A stretch of 44,672 nt of DNA from an uncultured Clostridium sp. (GCA_947644195.1 CANRZB010000032.1:1-44672); one strand, 5' to 3'; shown: positions 26,063 to 35,062, counted from the first letter of the stretch. Notes: generated by a model from the letters alone, not told the origin. Made by a program: numbers and translations.

Positions 26063-27121
26063 TTATCGGTACTGCCGCACCAGCCATTTGCCCATATTAG
26101 ACAAATCAGAAGTCCGAAATCCACTGGTCTTCTGGCATCCTGGTTTTAGCAGGGATGCCGACTCCGGCTTATTACTCAGGCTCCAGCAGCAATAACTGAT
26201 ACGATTCTGATTCATCAGTTTCATCCATTCCTTCGCAGAGGCGAAATCATAGTTGCCGTTTCCGCTGGAATCACAAGCACTAAATTCACTACAAAATAGC
26301 GGCAATCCTTTCGACAATGCCGTTTTTACCTTTTCCCGCAAAAACTCTCCGTGAGTTGCCGCATAAAAATGAAAGGCGTACATAATATTTTTTCCCTGCA
26401 AAGGAGATTTCGCCGCCTCGTCCACATCTTGGCTCCAGGTTGGCGTACCTACGATAACTACTGCTTTTTTATTATATTTACGGATCACTTTAATCACAGA
26501 TTTTGCATAGCTCTTAATGGTCTTCCAATTTGTGCCGCCATTTGGTTCATTACAGATTTCATACAGCACATTGCCATAATTTTTGTATTTTTTGGCAACC
26601 TTCTTAAAAAACACCCTGGCTTCTTTCTGATGCGTCTTAGGTGAACCATCATTCAAAATATGCCAGTCAATAATCACATACATGCCAAGTTTTTTTCCAG
26701 CCTTGACAGCGACATCAATCTTTTGGAGCAATTTTTTCCGGCTCGCCGCATCCGTGACACAATACCCGTTGTAGTCTTCCGTATACATAGCTACCCGGAA
26801 GCAGTTCACACCCCATTCGTCCCGCAGATTCTGCATGGCTTTCTCATTCACAAAAGGTTCTCCCACATCCCAGTTGATACCGTGGCTGGAAATCCCCTTG
26901 AGCTGCACTGTCTTTCCCTGTTTGCCCACTAGTTTCGTGCCACGTACCCGCAGCTTCCCATAGGTTCCATAGGCCGTTTGAGAAGCAGGAACAGACTTCG
27001 TCTTCCCCGTCAGAACCACAGCGGCATCCGTTCTTTGAGGTACAGAAAATGGTGCCAGACATGCAAATAGCAGTGCCCACACCAAAAAACCAGACATCCA
27101 CTGATTGATCAATCTCTTCAT
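26063..27121 (-). CDS. secreted glycoside hydrolase family 5 endoglucanase-like enzyme
   Basis: This 352-residue exported enzyme has a signal peptide (about 1-33, cut near DAA). The GH5 TIM barrel follows: LKGISSHGINW, FRVAMYTEDY, VIIDWHIL, the acid/base YEICNEPNGG (Glu192), AFHFYAATH (His251) and the nucleophile LFCSEFSACD (Glu279). This matches subfamily-2-like cellulases. No carbohydrate-binding or anchoring domain is present, so it is freely secreted or loosely held. The ATG is preceded by GGGAGGAAGAAC. It lies downstream of prfA with a 137-nt gap containing an 8-bp inverted repeat, GTGTTAGA/TCTAACAC (minus strand). It may have its own promoter. Confidence 0.92.
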   Translation of the reverse strand: MKRLINQWMSGFLVWALLFACLAPFSVPQRTDAAVVLTGKTKSVPASQTAYGTYGKLRVRGTKLVGKQGKTVQLKGISSHGINWDVGEPFVNEKAMQNLRDEWGVNCFRVAMYTEDYNGYCVTDAASRKKLLQKIDVAVKAGKKLGMYVIIDWHILNDGSPKTHQKEARVFFKKVAKKYKNYGNVLYEICNEPNGGTNWKTIKSYAKSVIKVIRKYNKKAVVIVGTPTWSQDVDEAAKSPLQGKNIMYAFHFYAATHGEFLREKVKTALSKGLPLFCSEFSACDSSGNGNYDFASAKEWMKLMNQNRISYCCWSLSNKPESASLLKPGCQKTSGFRTSDLSNMGKWLVRQYR

Positions 27122-27258
27122 GTTCTTCCTCCCTGCTTCCCATCAGCAATCATATCCTGCTACATCAAAAAAACAATCCATTAATACACTTTCTGCCAAT
27201 CGGTTCTCGATAAGAAGAACAATGCCTTTTCGTTCTTCCCGTGTTAGACTTAGATGTT

Positions 27259-28338
27259 CTAACACTTTTCTTCATTTAAGCTGCTCAGCCGCATTGCCTG
27301 ATCAGCCGTTATAATATTCTGCAATAGTTCGGTAATATCTCCATCCAAAATCTCTCCCAACCGGTGGCTGGTAAATTTAATCCGGTGATCCGTTACCCGT
27401 CCCTGTGGAAAATTATAGGTACGGATCTTTTCAGAGCGGTCTCCCGTTCCCACCTGGCTGCGGCGCTGCGCTGCCTGCTCGCTGTCCGCTTTTTCCTGCT
27501 CCATATCATAGATCCGGGAACGAAGCACTTTCATTGCTTTATCCTTATTCTTTAACTGAGACTTCTCATCCTGGCAGGTTACCACAATTCCGGTAGGAAT
27601 ATGGGTAATCCTGACTGCCGAGTCTGTCGTATTGACACACTGTCCACCGTTTCCGGACGCACGATATACATCAATCTTACAGTCATTCGGATCCACAAAT
27701 ACTTCCACATCTTCCACTTCCGGCATAATTGCTACCGTCGCCGTAGACGTATGGATCCGTCCCCCGGATTCCGTAGATGGAATCCGCTGTACCCGATGAA
27801 CACCGCTCTCGTATTTTAATTTTGAATAGGCACCGTTTCCAATAACCATAAAGACAATTTCTTTTAATCCGCCAATCCCATTCTCATTCGCACTCATTAC
27901 CTCGACCTTCCAACGGTTCATTTCGGCATACTTGGAATACATACGGAATAAATCGGCAGCAAATAACGCCGCCTCATCTCCACCAGCCCCGCCGCGGATC
28001 TCCACAATAACATTTTTATCATCATTCGGATCTTTCGGCAGCATCAGAATCTTCAATTCCTGCTCACAGGTTTCCACCTTTGCTTTACACTCGTTTAATT
28101 CCTCTTTTGCCAACTCCCGCATTTCCTCATCGGTTTCCTCTTCCAGGATTGCCAGGCTATCCTCCACGCCTGCCTTGGCAGATTTATATTCCTGGTACTT
28201 TTCCACAATCGGCATCAATTCATTTTGCTCTTTCATATACCGACGGTAACGTTCCTGGTCACCGATCACATCTGGATCCGTCAGTTCAATATTTAATTCC
28301 TCTAAACGGTTTACCAGATCTTCTAATTTATCAAACAT
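27259..28338 (-). CDS. prfA: peptide chain release factor 1
   Basis: This factor reads UAA and UAG stop codons and triggers peptide release. The 359-residue protein has the universal GGQ motif ([18 protein letters not shown]), the N-terminal helical domain and the C-terminal [15 protein letters not shown] segment. ATG 28338 (MFDKLEDL) has GGAGG 6 nt upstream; the ATG 6 nt earlier overlaps that site. It follows prmC, the methyltransferase that modifies the GGQ glutamine of this factor, so the pair is a functional unit. Confidence 0.97.
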   Translation of the reverse strand: MFDKLEDLVNRLEELNIELTDPDVIGDQERYRRYMKEQNELMPIVEKYQEYKSAKAGVEDSLAILEEETDEEMRELAKEELNECKAKVETCEQELKILMLPKDPNDDKNVIVEIRGGAGGDEAALFAADLFRMYSKYAEMNRWKVEVMSANENGIGGLKEIVFMVIGNGAYSKLKYESGVHRVQRIPSTESGGRIHTSTATVAIMPEVEDVEVFVDPNDCKIDVYRASGNGGQCVNTTDSAVRITHIPTGIVVTCQDEKSQLKNKDKAMKVLRSRIYDMEQEKADSEQAAQRRSQVGTGDRSEKIRTYNFPQGRVTDHRIKFTSHRLGEILDGDITELLQNIITADQAMRLSSLNEEKC

Positions 28339-28413
28339 CTTCATCCTCCATACTGCTCATCACAGCAAAATTTATTTCTTAGATCATTTATCGAATCAAC
28401 CCCAAATCATTTG

Positions 28414-29283
28414 CTATTCCTTATAGACAATGGGTTTCGGCGGCCTCTTTGATTCGGGATGCCAAACTGCACAGACTACCCTGTCATGCCCTGCCAGATC
28501 CTGATGAATCCTGATTTCCTCAAATCCATGATCCTGTAGCAAAGCTTGAACAGATTCCCCCTGGTCATAGCCAATCTCCAGAAAAAGCTTCCCCCCCTCC
28601 TGTAGATACTGGCCAGCCTCTGCTGCCAACCGTCTGTAAAACAGACAGCCGTCTTCTCCACCATCTAACGCCATCAAAGGTTCCTGTTCCCGGACTTCCG
28701 GCATCAACCCTGGAATGACTTTGGACGCTATATAGGGGGGATTGGAGAGAATCACATCATAAGACTCTGTGACCTGTGCGAACAAATCACTCTGCCAGAC
28801 AGTTACCTCTGCATCCAGACGTCTACAATTTTCCTGGGCAACTGCCAATGCCTGTGGAGACAGATCTACCCCATGGCAGACAATCGGCTGTCCCAGTTTC
28901 TGTAATGCAATCGCAATACACCCGGAACCGGTGCACACATCCAACACCCGTTTCCCGTCTACTTCCGGCAATGCCAGTTCCACCAAAGTTTCGGTATCCT
29001 GTCTGGGAATTAACACATCCCGGTTGACCATAAAGGAAAGTCCCATAAATTCTGTTACTCCGGTCAGATATTGCAGGGGAATCCGTTTTTCGCGCTGTCC
29101 AATCAGCGACTGAAACTGTTCCCAATGTGATTGCGCAACCACATCATCCCGATGAAGCAAATAACCTGCCCGTTTCATGCCTGTCACATATTCCAGCAGA
29201 AGCCATGCATCCCATTCTGCATCCGGGATCTGCATTTCTGTCAGCCGCAACTTTCCCCAGTCATATGCTTCCCTATAGGTCAT
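28414..29283 (-). CDS. prmC: peptide chain release factor N5-glutamine methyltransferase
   Basis: This enzyme methylates the glutamine of the release-factor GGQ motif. The 289-residue protein has an N-terminal helical bundle, SAM motif I LDVCTGSGCIAIAL and the catalytic NPPY (ILSNPPYIAS). It is full length for HemK/PrmC. The ATG is preceded by TAGGTGGTG. Between DUF1385 and prfA, it matches the standard order rpmE-DUF1385-prmC-prfA of clostridia. Confidence 0.96.
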   Translation of the reverse strand: MTYREAYDWGKLRLTEMQIPDAEWDAWLLLEYVTGMKRAGYLLHRDDVVAQSHWEQFQSLIGQREKRIPLQYLTGVTEFMGLSFMVNRDVLIPRQDTETLVELALPEVDGKRVLDVCTGSGCIAIALQKLGQPIVCHGVDLSPQALAVAQENCRRLDAEVTVWQSDLFAQVTESYDVILSNPPYIASKVIPGLMPEVREQEPLMALDGGEDGCLFYRRLAAEAGQYLQEGGKLFLEIGYDQGESVQALLQDHGFEEIRIHQDLAGHDRVVCAVWHPESKRPPKPIVYKE

Positions 29284-29378
29284 ACCACACCACCTAATTA
29301 CATTTCATTCTGTCGATACCACTGCTCTCCACACCGGAATCATTCAAAAACCATCTATGATCTGCCTTTCCTACCCTC

Positions 29379-30806
29379 TCATGATTCTTCCGAATCCACA
29401 GACGGCTTATTTTTTCCGTCACTGTTCTCCTGGTCAAAGAAACGGTCTAGAGAGCCCAGCTCATCCTCCGCCATTTCACCATCCCTCTGGCTCAAGGATT
29501 CCCACTCTGTCCGGCGTTTTGTTACATTCCCTGCCTGACGGAGCTGTTTCGCTTCCCGCATTTCCCGTTCTCTGATCTGTTTATCCCGGTCATTGGCACG
29601 CCTTGCATCCTCTTCCTCACGCCTGCGCATTTCTTCCGTCATCTTAACCTCCGGCTCGCTCTCCCGCTCTACCGAACGCTTTCCCTGCCTCTGCAGTCTG
29701 CGCTTCCGGCTCTCCTCCATGGCGAGCATCCGGCTCTGATAAGACTTCCAGTCAAAAACGGCTTCCACAGAAGCAATTGCCACCTCAATCATGGAGTCAT
29801 CTGGCTCTCTGGTCGTCAAACGTTGCAGCCACATTCCAGGTTTACTTAGGATTTCCACTATTTTGGAATCACTGTTACCCGCCCACAGAATAAATTCATA
29901 GGAAATTCCCGCTACCAATGGAATTAATACCAGTCTGCTGATCAAGCGGTACCATATATTTTCAAAATGCAAAAACATAAAGAAGATGATACTCAGAAAC
30001 ATGACAATGAACAGAAAACTAGTCCCGCATCTCCGATGATGCCTGGACTGCCTGCGTACATTGGCAATTGTTAAATCTTCACAATTCTCCACGCAATTAA
30101 TCGTCTTATGCTCCGCTCCGTGATACATAAATACCCGATGAATATCATCCATATAAGAAATTGCGCACACATATCCGATAAATAAAGCCACACGGATGAT
30201 GCCCTCAATCAATGCCAGCAGTGCAAAAGAATGAATCATTTCCTGTAGTTTCACAGAAAGCAAAAATGGTAATGCCACAAATATAGCCAATGCCAAAACC
30301 ACCGACAATACTACGGTCAACACCATTTCCACCTGTTCCCTGGTGTCACTTTTTATTCTGCCAGCCTCTGCATGATCTCTTTTTCCAATTTTGCCAAAAA
30401 TGTTCTTCTCTTTTCCAGTGGTACTTGCCCCGGACTTTCTCTTTTCCCCATTCACAGTGTCCTGGTTGGAGTCAGCCGCCCCCACATTTTCCAAATCATG
30501 ACTGGAATTTGCCGGTTCTCCCTCTATTACTTCTATTCCCGATTTGGATTCCGGCTCGGCATCTTCATAAAACTTAGCAGAGTAGGTAAGCGTTTTCATC
30601 CCAAGATACAAAGAATCCACAAATGCTACCACTCCACGAACCAGAGGCAGTCGGAAAAAAATCCCTCGATCCGCATTACTCTTACACTTCTTGGTGTCAA
30701 CGACGATCTCCCCATCCGATTTACGCACCGCAACGGCGTATTCTGACTTATTGCGCATCATAACGCCTTCTAAGACAGCCTGCCCCCCAATTCCAGATGA
30801 CTTCAT
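29379..30806 (-). CDS. DUF1385 (YqhQ-like) membrane protein with charged C-terminal extension
   Basis: This 475-residue protein starts MKSSGIGGQAVLEGVMMRNK, the hallmark of the DUF1385 family. It has conserved LPLVRGVVAFVDSLYLGMK, a central TM region (four or more segments, about 165-310) and FMYHGAEHKTINCVE. A family-atypical linker (about 85-150) rich in Glu, Ser and Lys and a strongly charged tail (about 375-475; RKRRLQRQGKRSVERESEPE) extend it beyond the usual about 300 residues. Function is unknown. ATG 30806 with GGAGGG upstream is chosen over a longer reading. It is transcribed from a promoter that lies within a perfect inverted repeat. Confidence 0.9.
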   Translation of the reverse strand: MKSSGIGGQAVLEGVMMRNKSEYAVAVRKSDGEIVVDTKKCKSNADRGIFFRLPLVRGVVAFVDSLYLGMKTLTYSAKFYEDAEPESKSGIEVIEGEPANSSHDLENVGAADSNQDTVNGEKRKSGASTTGKEKNIFGKIGKRDHAEAGRIKSDTREQVEMVLTVVLSVVLALAIFVALPFLLSVKLQEMIHSFALLALIEGIIRVALFIGYVCAISYMDDIHRVFMYHGAEHKTINCVENCEDLTIANVRRQSRHHRRCGTSFLFIVMFLSIIFFMFLHFENIWYRLISRLVLIPLVAGISYEFILWAGNSDSKIVEILSKPGMWLQRLTTREPDDSMIEVAIASVEAVFDWKSYQSRMLAMEESRKRRLQRQGKRSVERESEPEVKMTEEMRRREEEDARRANDRDKQIREREMREAKQLRQAGNVTKRRTEWESLSQRDGEMAEDELGSLDRFFDQENSDGKNKPSVDSEES

Positions 30807-30920
30807 AACCAGTACCCTCCAAACTTTATCGCAACGAATTCCAAATACACTTCTACATATATCAAAATCCAAACAGTTACACAAAATAAAAAGATATCGT
30901 TCCCCTTACTCTATAACGCA

Positions 30921-30959
30921 AATGGTCACAGTACCATTATAACGAGTACTGTGACCATT
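30921..30959. repeat. perfect 14-bp inverted repeat over the DUF1385 promoter
   Basis: AATGGTCACAGTAC (30921-30934), an 11-nt centre and GTACTGTGACCATT (30946-30959). The arms are exact reverse complements. One arm lies in the -35/-10 spacer and the other covers the start region, so it looks like a dimeric repressor operator. There is no T-run on either side, so a terminator is unlikely. Confidence 0.85.
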
Positions 30960-30964
30960 GACAA
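30936..30964 (-). promoter_or_regulatory. promoter of DUF1385-prmC-prfA
   Basis: On the minus strand, TTGTCA (30964-30959), a 17-nt spacer and TATAAT (30941-30936). It sits inside the inverted repeat at 30921-30959 and gives a leader of about 120 nt. Confidence 0.75.
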
Positions 30965-30990
30965 GACCGGAATCCCGATCATTTTTATCA

Positions 30991-31197
30991 CTAGTTAGAC
31001 TGAATACCATACTTACGGTTGAATTTATCAATTGCACCGCGTGCTTTCACAGACTTCTGCTGGCCAGTGTAGAATGAATGGCACTTGGAACAGATTTCCA
31101 CATGGATCTCTTCTTTCGTAGAGCCAGTCACAAACTCATTGCCACAGTTACATACAACCTTTGCCTGATAATAATCCGGATGAATTCCTTCTCTCAT
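30991..31197 (-). CDS. rpmE: 50S ribosomal protein L31, zinc-binding type
   Basis: This 68-residue protein has the C+ form of L31: Cys16 and Cys18 (CNC) with Cys36 and Cys39 (CSKC) as zinc ligands. It starts [10 protein letters not shown] as in most L31 proteins. Zinc-type L31 is replaced by the C- form under zinc shortage in some bacteria; no C- paralogue is in this window. GGAATGGAGGT lies before the ATG. It lies between rho and DUF1385, with its own promoter at 31295-31323. Confidence 0.97.
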   Translation of the reverse strand: MREGIHPDYYQAKVVCNCGNEFVTGSTKEEIHVEICSKCHSFYTGQQKSVKARGAIDKFNRKYGIQSN

Positions 31198-31294
31198 CGT
31201 TTTACCTCCATTCCACTATCTCTGGGATAGCTAATTTCCTATACGAAAAAGACACACCATGTTCTTTTCGACCTCTTTTTTACACAACTGCTTT

Positions 31295-31323
31295 AGTATA
31301 ACACAGAAAAATCTTCATTGCAA
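31295..31323 (-). promoter_or_regulatory. promoter of rpmE
   Basis: On the minus strand, TTGCAA (31323-31318), a 17-nt spacer and TATACT (31300-31295). A leader of about 90 nt follows, containing a pair CGAAAAGA / TCTTTTTCG that can fold. It overlaps a weak hairpin (AATCTT/AAGATT plus TTTC) that may be the end of rho. Confidence 0.7.
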
Positions 31324-31385
31324 GATTCTTTTTTGAAAATCTCTGCTGTCTGAACTTCAACCGGAATACTGTTCTGCCATTCTAC

Positions 31386-33374
31386 CTAAACTATTTTAAC
31401 TTTTCGAACCAACTGAATAAATTCCTGGTTATTTTTCGTCCGTCGGAACATTTCTATAATTTTTTCCACGGCTTCCTCCGACTTGACTCCGTTAAATGCC
31501 TTGCGCATCAAGTAATTTGCCTCAATTTCTTCCTGTGTCAACAACAAATCCTCCCTGCGAGTGCTGGATTTTGGCAGGTCAATAGCCGGAAAAACACGTT
31601 TCTCAGACAGACGGCGGTCCAAGACTAACTCCATATTACCAGTTCCCTTAAATTCTTCAAAAACCACATCATCCATCTTGCTTCCAGTATCTACCAACGC
31701 CGTCGCCAAAATCGTCAGGCTGCCGCCTTCCCTCATATTCCGGGCAGCGCCAAAGAAGCGCTTCGGCATATATAAGGCAGCCGGATCCAAACCGCCGGAC
31801 AAGGTACGTCCACTCGGCTGTACAGTCAGATTATAAGCTCTGGCAAGTCGGGTAATACTGTCCAACAGGATCATTACATCCTGACCATGCTCTACCAGGC
31901 GCTTTGCACGTTCGATTACCATTTCTGATACGCGTTTATGGTTCTCCGGCAGTTCATCAAATGTGGAATAAATCACGTCAACATTGTGCCCCATAATGGA
32001 CTCTTTGATATCCGTTACTTCCTCTGGACGCTCGTCAATCAGCAGTACAATCAGGTGCATCTTGGGATGATTCGTTTTTACCGCCTTTGCTACCTGTTTC
32101 AACAATGTTGTTTTTCCAGTCTTAGGCTGCGATACAATCATGCCTCTCTGCCCTTTGCCGATTGGCGAAATTAAATCCATCATCCGCATGGAAATCTGAG
32201 ATCCCGGTGTCTCTAAACGAATTCTTTCATTTGGAAAAATCGGAGTAAGTTTCTCAAATTTAATCCGATTCATAATCGAATCCGGAGAACAGCCATTCAC
32301 CGTTTTTAAATACAATAATGCCCCAAATTTCTCATTCTGGCTTTTCACGCGAAGGTTCCCTGACAGGATATCCCCCGTGCGCAGATGATATTTACGGATA
32401 ATTGCCGGAGCCACATAGATATCACGCTCTCCTGGCAGGAAATTATCACAACGGATAAAACCATAACCCTCGGATAATACTTCGAGAATACCTTCTCTCT
32501 CAATTCCGCTGTCCTGCTGCTCCATTTCTGCCGGAGATAAATCCTGGATTCGTTTCTGGCCCTGCTGCCCCTGTCGGTCATACTGCATATTCTGATTTTG
32601 CATCTGCCTTCCCTGAGCCACGGAAGACTGCGTATGCTCTACCTGACCGGATGTATAATTTCTTGATGCAGATGAATTTTGATGCACGGAATTCTGATGG
32701 GATGGATTTTGGTAGGACTGATTCTGATAGGATTGATTCTGGTAGGACTGGCGAGGATTCTTTTTATAGGAACCTGACTTCGCATCATAGTCCCTTTTAT
32801 TATAATTTCCAGCCCGATTATCATTTTCTCTCTTGTAGCCACCGGCTCTGCCGTCTAAATCTCTTTTATATCCTTCTCCCCGGTTGTCATTCTCTCGTTT
32901 ATACCCACCGGTTCTGCCATCTGCTTCCCTTTTACTGCCACTATTTCGGAGATCTGTCTCTTTTCGTTTGCGCGAAACAGCCCTGTTATCCGTTCTATTC
33001 GCCGAAGACTTGGCACTGTCTTCCTCCGTTTTTTCCGTATCTGTATCCCCGTATGCCACCGTCTGCTCCATCATGACAGACTGCTGCGGCACAGTTTCCC
33101 CAGATCCATCCGCATCCTGGGGATCTGCACTTCCCTGTCCGTTTTCCGGCGCCTCTTTCACTGTTTTCCTGCGACCACCTGTTTTCCGTCCCTTCGAAGA
33201 TGGTTTTTCCACCACACTCTTTTCCGAAGAAGCCTGCTCTGCTGTGCCACTGGCAACAACCTCCCGCACCTTGTCTAGCAATTCCTGTTTCTTATAGCTT
33301 GTTACGCTCTTGATCCCTAATTTCCGGGCTTCCACACGTAATTCCACCAATGATAGCTTTTCGTATTCTGACAT
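31386..33374 (-). CDS. rho: transcription termination factor Rho with long N/Q-rich insert
   Basis: This RNA-dependent helicase ends transcription. The 662-residue protein has an N-terminal SAP-like Rho_N domain (about 1-42), an about 240-residue low-complexity insert (45-285), an OB-fold RNA-binding domain ([27 protein letters not shown], 295-321) and a RecA-type ATPase. The ATPase has Walker [12 protein letters not shown] (415-425), Walker B MILLDS (501-506) and the Q/R-loop area. The insert has four about 11-residue repeats of the type [11 protein letters not shown] (157-200), then SYQNQ-type repeats (210-235). E. coli Rho has 419 residues and no such insert. The ATG is preceded by GAGGT. 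It is upstream of rpmE. Confidence 0.96.
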   Translation of the reverse strand: MSEYEKLSLVELRVEARKLGIKSVTSYKKQELLDKVREVVASGTAEQASSEKSVVEKPSSKGRKTGGRRKTVKEAPENGQGSADPQDADGSGETVPQQSVMMEQTVAYGDTDTEKTEEDSAKSSANRTDNRAVSRKRKETDLRNSGSKREADGRTGGYKRENDNRGEGYKRDLDGRAGGYKRENDNRAGNYNKRDYDAKSGSYKKNPRQSYQNQSYQNQSYQNPSHQNSVHQNSSASRNYTSGQVEHTQSSVAQGRQMQNQNMQYDRQGQQGQKRIQDLSPAEMEQQDSGIEREGILEVLSEGYGFIRCDNFLPGERDIYVAPAIIRKYHLRTGDILSGNLRVKSQNEKFGALLYLKTVNGCSPDSIMNRIKFEKLTPIFPNERIRLETPGSQISMRMMDLISPIGKGQRGMIVSQPKTGKTTLLKQVAKAVKTNHPKMHLIVLLIDERPEEVTDIKESIMGHNVDVIYSTFDELPENHKRVSEMVIERAKRLVEHGQDVMILLDSITRLARAYNLTVQPSGRTLSGGLDPAALYMPKRFFGAARNMREGGSLTILATALVDTGSKMDDVVFEEFKGTGNMELVLDRRLSEKRVFPAIDLPKSSTRREDLLLTQEEIEANYLMRKAFNGVKSEEAVEKIIEMFRRTKNNQEFIQLVRKVKIV

Positions 33375-33610
33375 GTTTTACCTCATTTCTATTATATTAT
33401 CACCTGTGCATACCAGGGATATTGGAACCATAAATAACCCTTCCCGATCTTTCCGTGGAGTAATACTACCAATATGAATCTAATGGGATATATAACGGAA
33501 ACTACTTCATTGAACCACAATTTATTTCAGACGAAATATTTGACCTTTTAGATTGAAACACCCTCAGTATACATGATTTTGTGCGGGATGTAAAGACCGA
33601 AATACGGAAG
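33375..33610. other. intergenic region with a short plus-strand protein-like remnant
   Basis: There is no intact gene. On the plus strand, 33476-33556 reads in frame as an about 25-residue protein-like tail (NGIYNGNYFIEPQFISDEIF, then DLLD and a TGA), with a TAA not far upstream. It could be the last piece of a deleted gene whose terminator is at 33612-33651. On the minus strand, TATAAT just before the rho ribosome site may be its -10, without a clear -35. Confidence 0.4.
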
Positions 33611-33611
33611 A

Positions 33612-33651
33612 AACCGGGCAACATCATTTACTTGTTGCCCGGTTGCTTTTT
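33612..33651 (+). terminator. strong plus-strand intrinsic terminator with no intact gene upstream
   Basis: AACCGGGCAAC (33612-33622), an 11-nt loop and GTTGCCCGGTT (33634-33644), then GCTTTTTTT. It is a perfect 11-bp GC-rich stem. The T-run is on the plus strand, while both flanking genes are on the minus strand. The stop codon of the ribbon-helix-helix gene lies in its loop. Confidence 0.8.
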
Positions 33652-33899
33652 TTGCGTTTTTGCACAGCGTCTGATAGCAGATATTCGATTTGTCCGTTGA
33701 TGGACCGAAAATCGTCCTCCGCCCATCTCGCTAAATCCTCCCACAGCGAGGGAGAAAGACGCAGCAAAACCTGTTTTTTTGACTTTTCTTTTTCCTTAAC
33801 GGCTTTTTCCCGTTTTTTGACCGCCTGCTCCATTTCTTCCAAGCGACGGATCCGCTCCTCTAATTCGTTTTCACGCTGTTTTAGCTCTTTTTCTATCAT
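33624..33899 (-). CDS. coiled-coil plus ribbon-helix-helix (Arc-like) protein
   Basis: This 91-residue protein has a highly charged helix at 1-42 (ERIRRLEEMEQAVKKREKAV), then an Arc/MetJ-like RHH motif at 43-82 (VLLRLSPSLWEDLARWAEDD, then FRSINGQIEYLLSDAVQKR). The strand VLLRLS and the helix pair with SINGQIEYLL are typical of DNA-binding RHH proteins. It follows the SPFH gene by 18 nt, with AAAGG before the ATG, so the two are likely co-transcribed. It could be a repressor of its own operon, acting at the phased repeats at 34915-34944. Association of SPFH genes with such Arc-like proteins is remembered from other clostridia, not searched. Confidence 0.78.
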   Translation of the reverse strand: MIEKELKQRENELEERIRRLEEMEQAVKKREKAVKEKEKSKKQVLLRLSPSLWEDLARWAEDDFRSINGQIEYLLSDAVQKRKKSNRATSK

Positions 33900-33917
33900 A
33901 TTCAGCCTTTCGACGTA

Positions 33918-34895
33918 TTAATAAATACTTCCACTGTTTACAATCGGCTGTGCCTCCTGGTGTCCGCATAGTACAACCAGCAGATTACTTACCATTGCCG
34001 CCTTGCGTTCCTCGTCCAGAACTACCACTTCTTTTTCCCCTAACTGCTCAATCGCCATATCTACCATACCGACAGCTCCCTCAACTATTTTCTTACGGGC
34101 TGCAATAATCGCGGTAGCCTGCTGTCTCTGAAGCATTGCTGCAGCAATTTCCTCCGCATAGGCAAGATGGGTAATCCGTACTTCTTCGACAACAATTCCA
34201 GCCTCTGTGACACGTTTTTCCAGCTCTGCCTTCATACTCTCTGCAATCTCCTGGCTGCTGCCCCTCAGAGTTTTCTCATGGTTTTCCCCCTCTTCCTCTT
34301 CTTCCATCAGATCATAGGGATACAAACGCGCCACATTCCGAATTGTGGAATCACACTGGATTGACAAAAATGTCTGATAATTATCAACCTGGATCAACGC
34401 CTTCGTCGGATTCACCACTTTCCAAATGACAATTGCGCCAATAATGATCGGGTTTCCCAGGGCGTCATTGACTTTTTGCTGCTGATTGTTTAAGGTCATG
34501 GTTTTTAAGGAAACCTTTTTCTTCACAAGCTCCTCTTTCTTTTTACCAGCCACCGGCATCATTGCTGCAGCAAACGGATTGATAAAATAGAACCCCTCTT
34601 TCTTGATCGTGCCATAATATTCACCAAACAGTGTAAATACCATAGCTTCATTCGGATTAATCAAATGGAATCCACAGCAAGAAATAGAACCCATCAAAAT
34701 TAAAATTCCTGCTGCTACCCCTAGCACAATTCCTACTGGCACCGTCAATGCTCCACTTTCTTCCAGAATCCCTAAAGCAACAAAGCATCCCGTTGCCACA
34801 AGAAACTCTAAAATTACCAAAATCAATACGGGAATCCCATTTTTTTTGACAATTTCCCGTTCCTGCAATCCATTCTTACGTATCTCATTACCCAT
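33918..34895 (-). CDS. SPFH domain membrane protein, second type
   Basis: This 325-residue protein has two N-terminal TM helices ([22 protein letters not shown], then [21 protein letters not shown]). An SPFH domain follows ([29 protein letters not shown], about 80-108), with [23 protein letters not shown] and a C-terminal helical part ([27 protein letters not shown]). It belongs to the SPFH group with paired TM helices, distinct from the stomatin-like gene at 22207. ATG 34895 is preferred because GAGAGG lies 9 nt upstream; an ATG 9 nt earlier overlaps that site. It probably forms membrane assemblies; there is no NfeD partner here, only the RHH gene. Confidence 0.88.
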   Translation of the reverse strand: MGNEIRKNGLQEREIVKKNGIPVLILVILEFLVATGCFVALGILEESGALTVPVGIVLGVAAGILILMGSISCCGFHLINPNEAMVFTLFGEYYGTIKKEGFYFINPFAAAMMPVAGKKKEELVKKKVSLKTMTLNNQQQKVNDALGNPIIIGAIVIWKVVNPTKALIQVDNYQTFLSIQCDSTIRNVARLYPYDLMEEEEEGENHEKTLRGSSQEIAESMKAELEKRVTEAGIVVEEVRITHLAYAEEIAAAMLQRQQATAIIAARKKIVEGAVGMVDMAIEQLGEKEVVVLDEERKAAMVSNLLVVLCGHQEAQPIVNSGSIY

Positions 34896-34914
34896 AACAA
34901 CCATCCTCTCTCTC

Positions 34915-34944
34915 TGATATCATTTTGATATCATCATAGTATCA
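34915..34944. promoter_or_regulatory. three 8-mers phased by 11 bp (candidate operator)
   Basis: TGATATCA at 34915-34922, TGATATCA at 34926-34933 and the variant TAGTATCA at 34937-34944, all with an 11-bp period. The first two are palindromes. They cover the -10 and start region of the SPFH-RHH promoter. Phasing by one helical turn suggests cooperative binding on one DNA face. Confidence 0.75.
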
Positions 34945-34964
34945 TTTCCTCGTTCCCTTGTCAA
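34936..34964 (-). promoter_or_regulatory. promoter of the SPFH-RHH pair
   Basis: On the minus strand, TTGACA (34964-34959), a 17-nt spacer and TACTAT (34941-34936). The leader to the ATG at 34895 is about 35 nt and holds two of the three operator 8-mers. Confidence 0.8.
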
Positions 34965-35026
34965 GACAAAATTACCGGCAATGATGTCATAATCTTTATC
35001 CTGCATCTATCGTTCCAAAAACAGGT

Positions 35027-35055
35027 TTGACAATTTCCTGCTATTTTGATAAGAT
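35027..35055 (+). promoter_or_regulatory. promoter of tyrS
   Basis: TTGACA (35027-35032), a 17-nt spacer and TAAGAT (35050-35055). Transcription would start near 35062, at the beginning of the T-box leader. Confidence 0.8.
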
Positions 35056-35062
35056 ACACGTA

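Noticed and set aside
27234-27258. 8-bp inverted repeat after prfA as terminator
   Set aside because: The stem GTGTTAGA/TCTAACAC is short, AT-rich and lacks a T-run; not enough to call.
30807-30884. N-terminal extension of the DUF1385 protein
   Set aside because: The family starts at the GGQAVLEGV region, and ATG 30806 has GGAGGG upstream; the extension lies in the leader.
30921-30959. The 14-bp inverted repeat as a terminator of rpmE
   Set aside because: No T-run on either side, and a consensus promoter lies inside it, so an operator fits better.
32640-32900. Regular short repeats as a possible non-coding element
   Set aside because: They are in frame within rho and encode the SYQNQ and KREND repeats of its insert.
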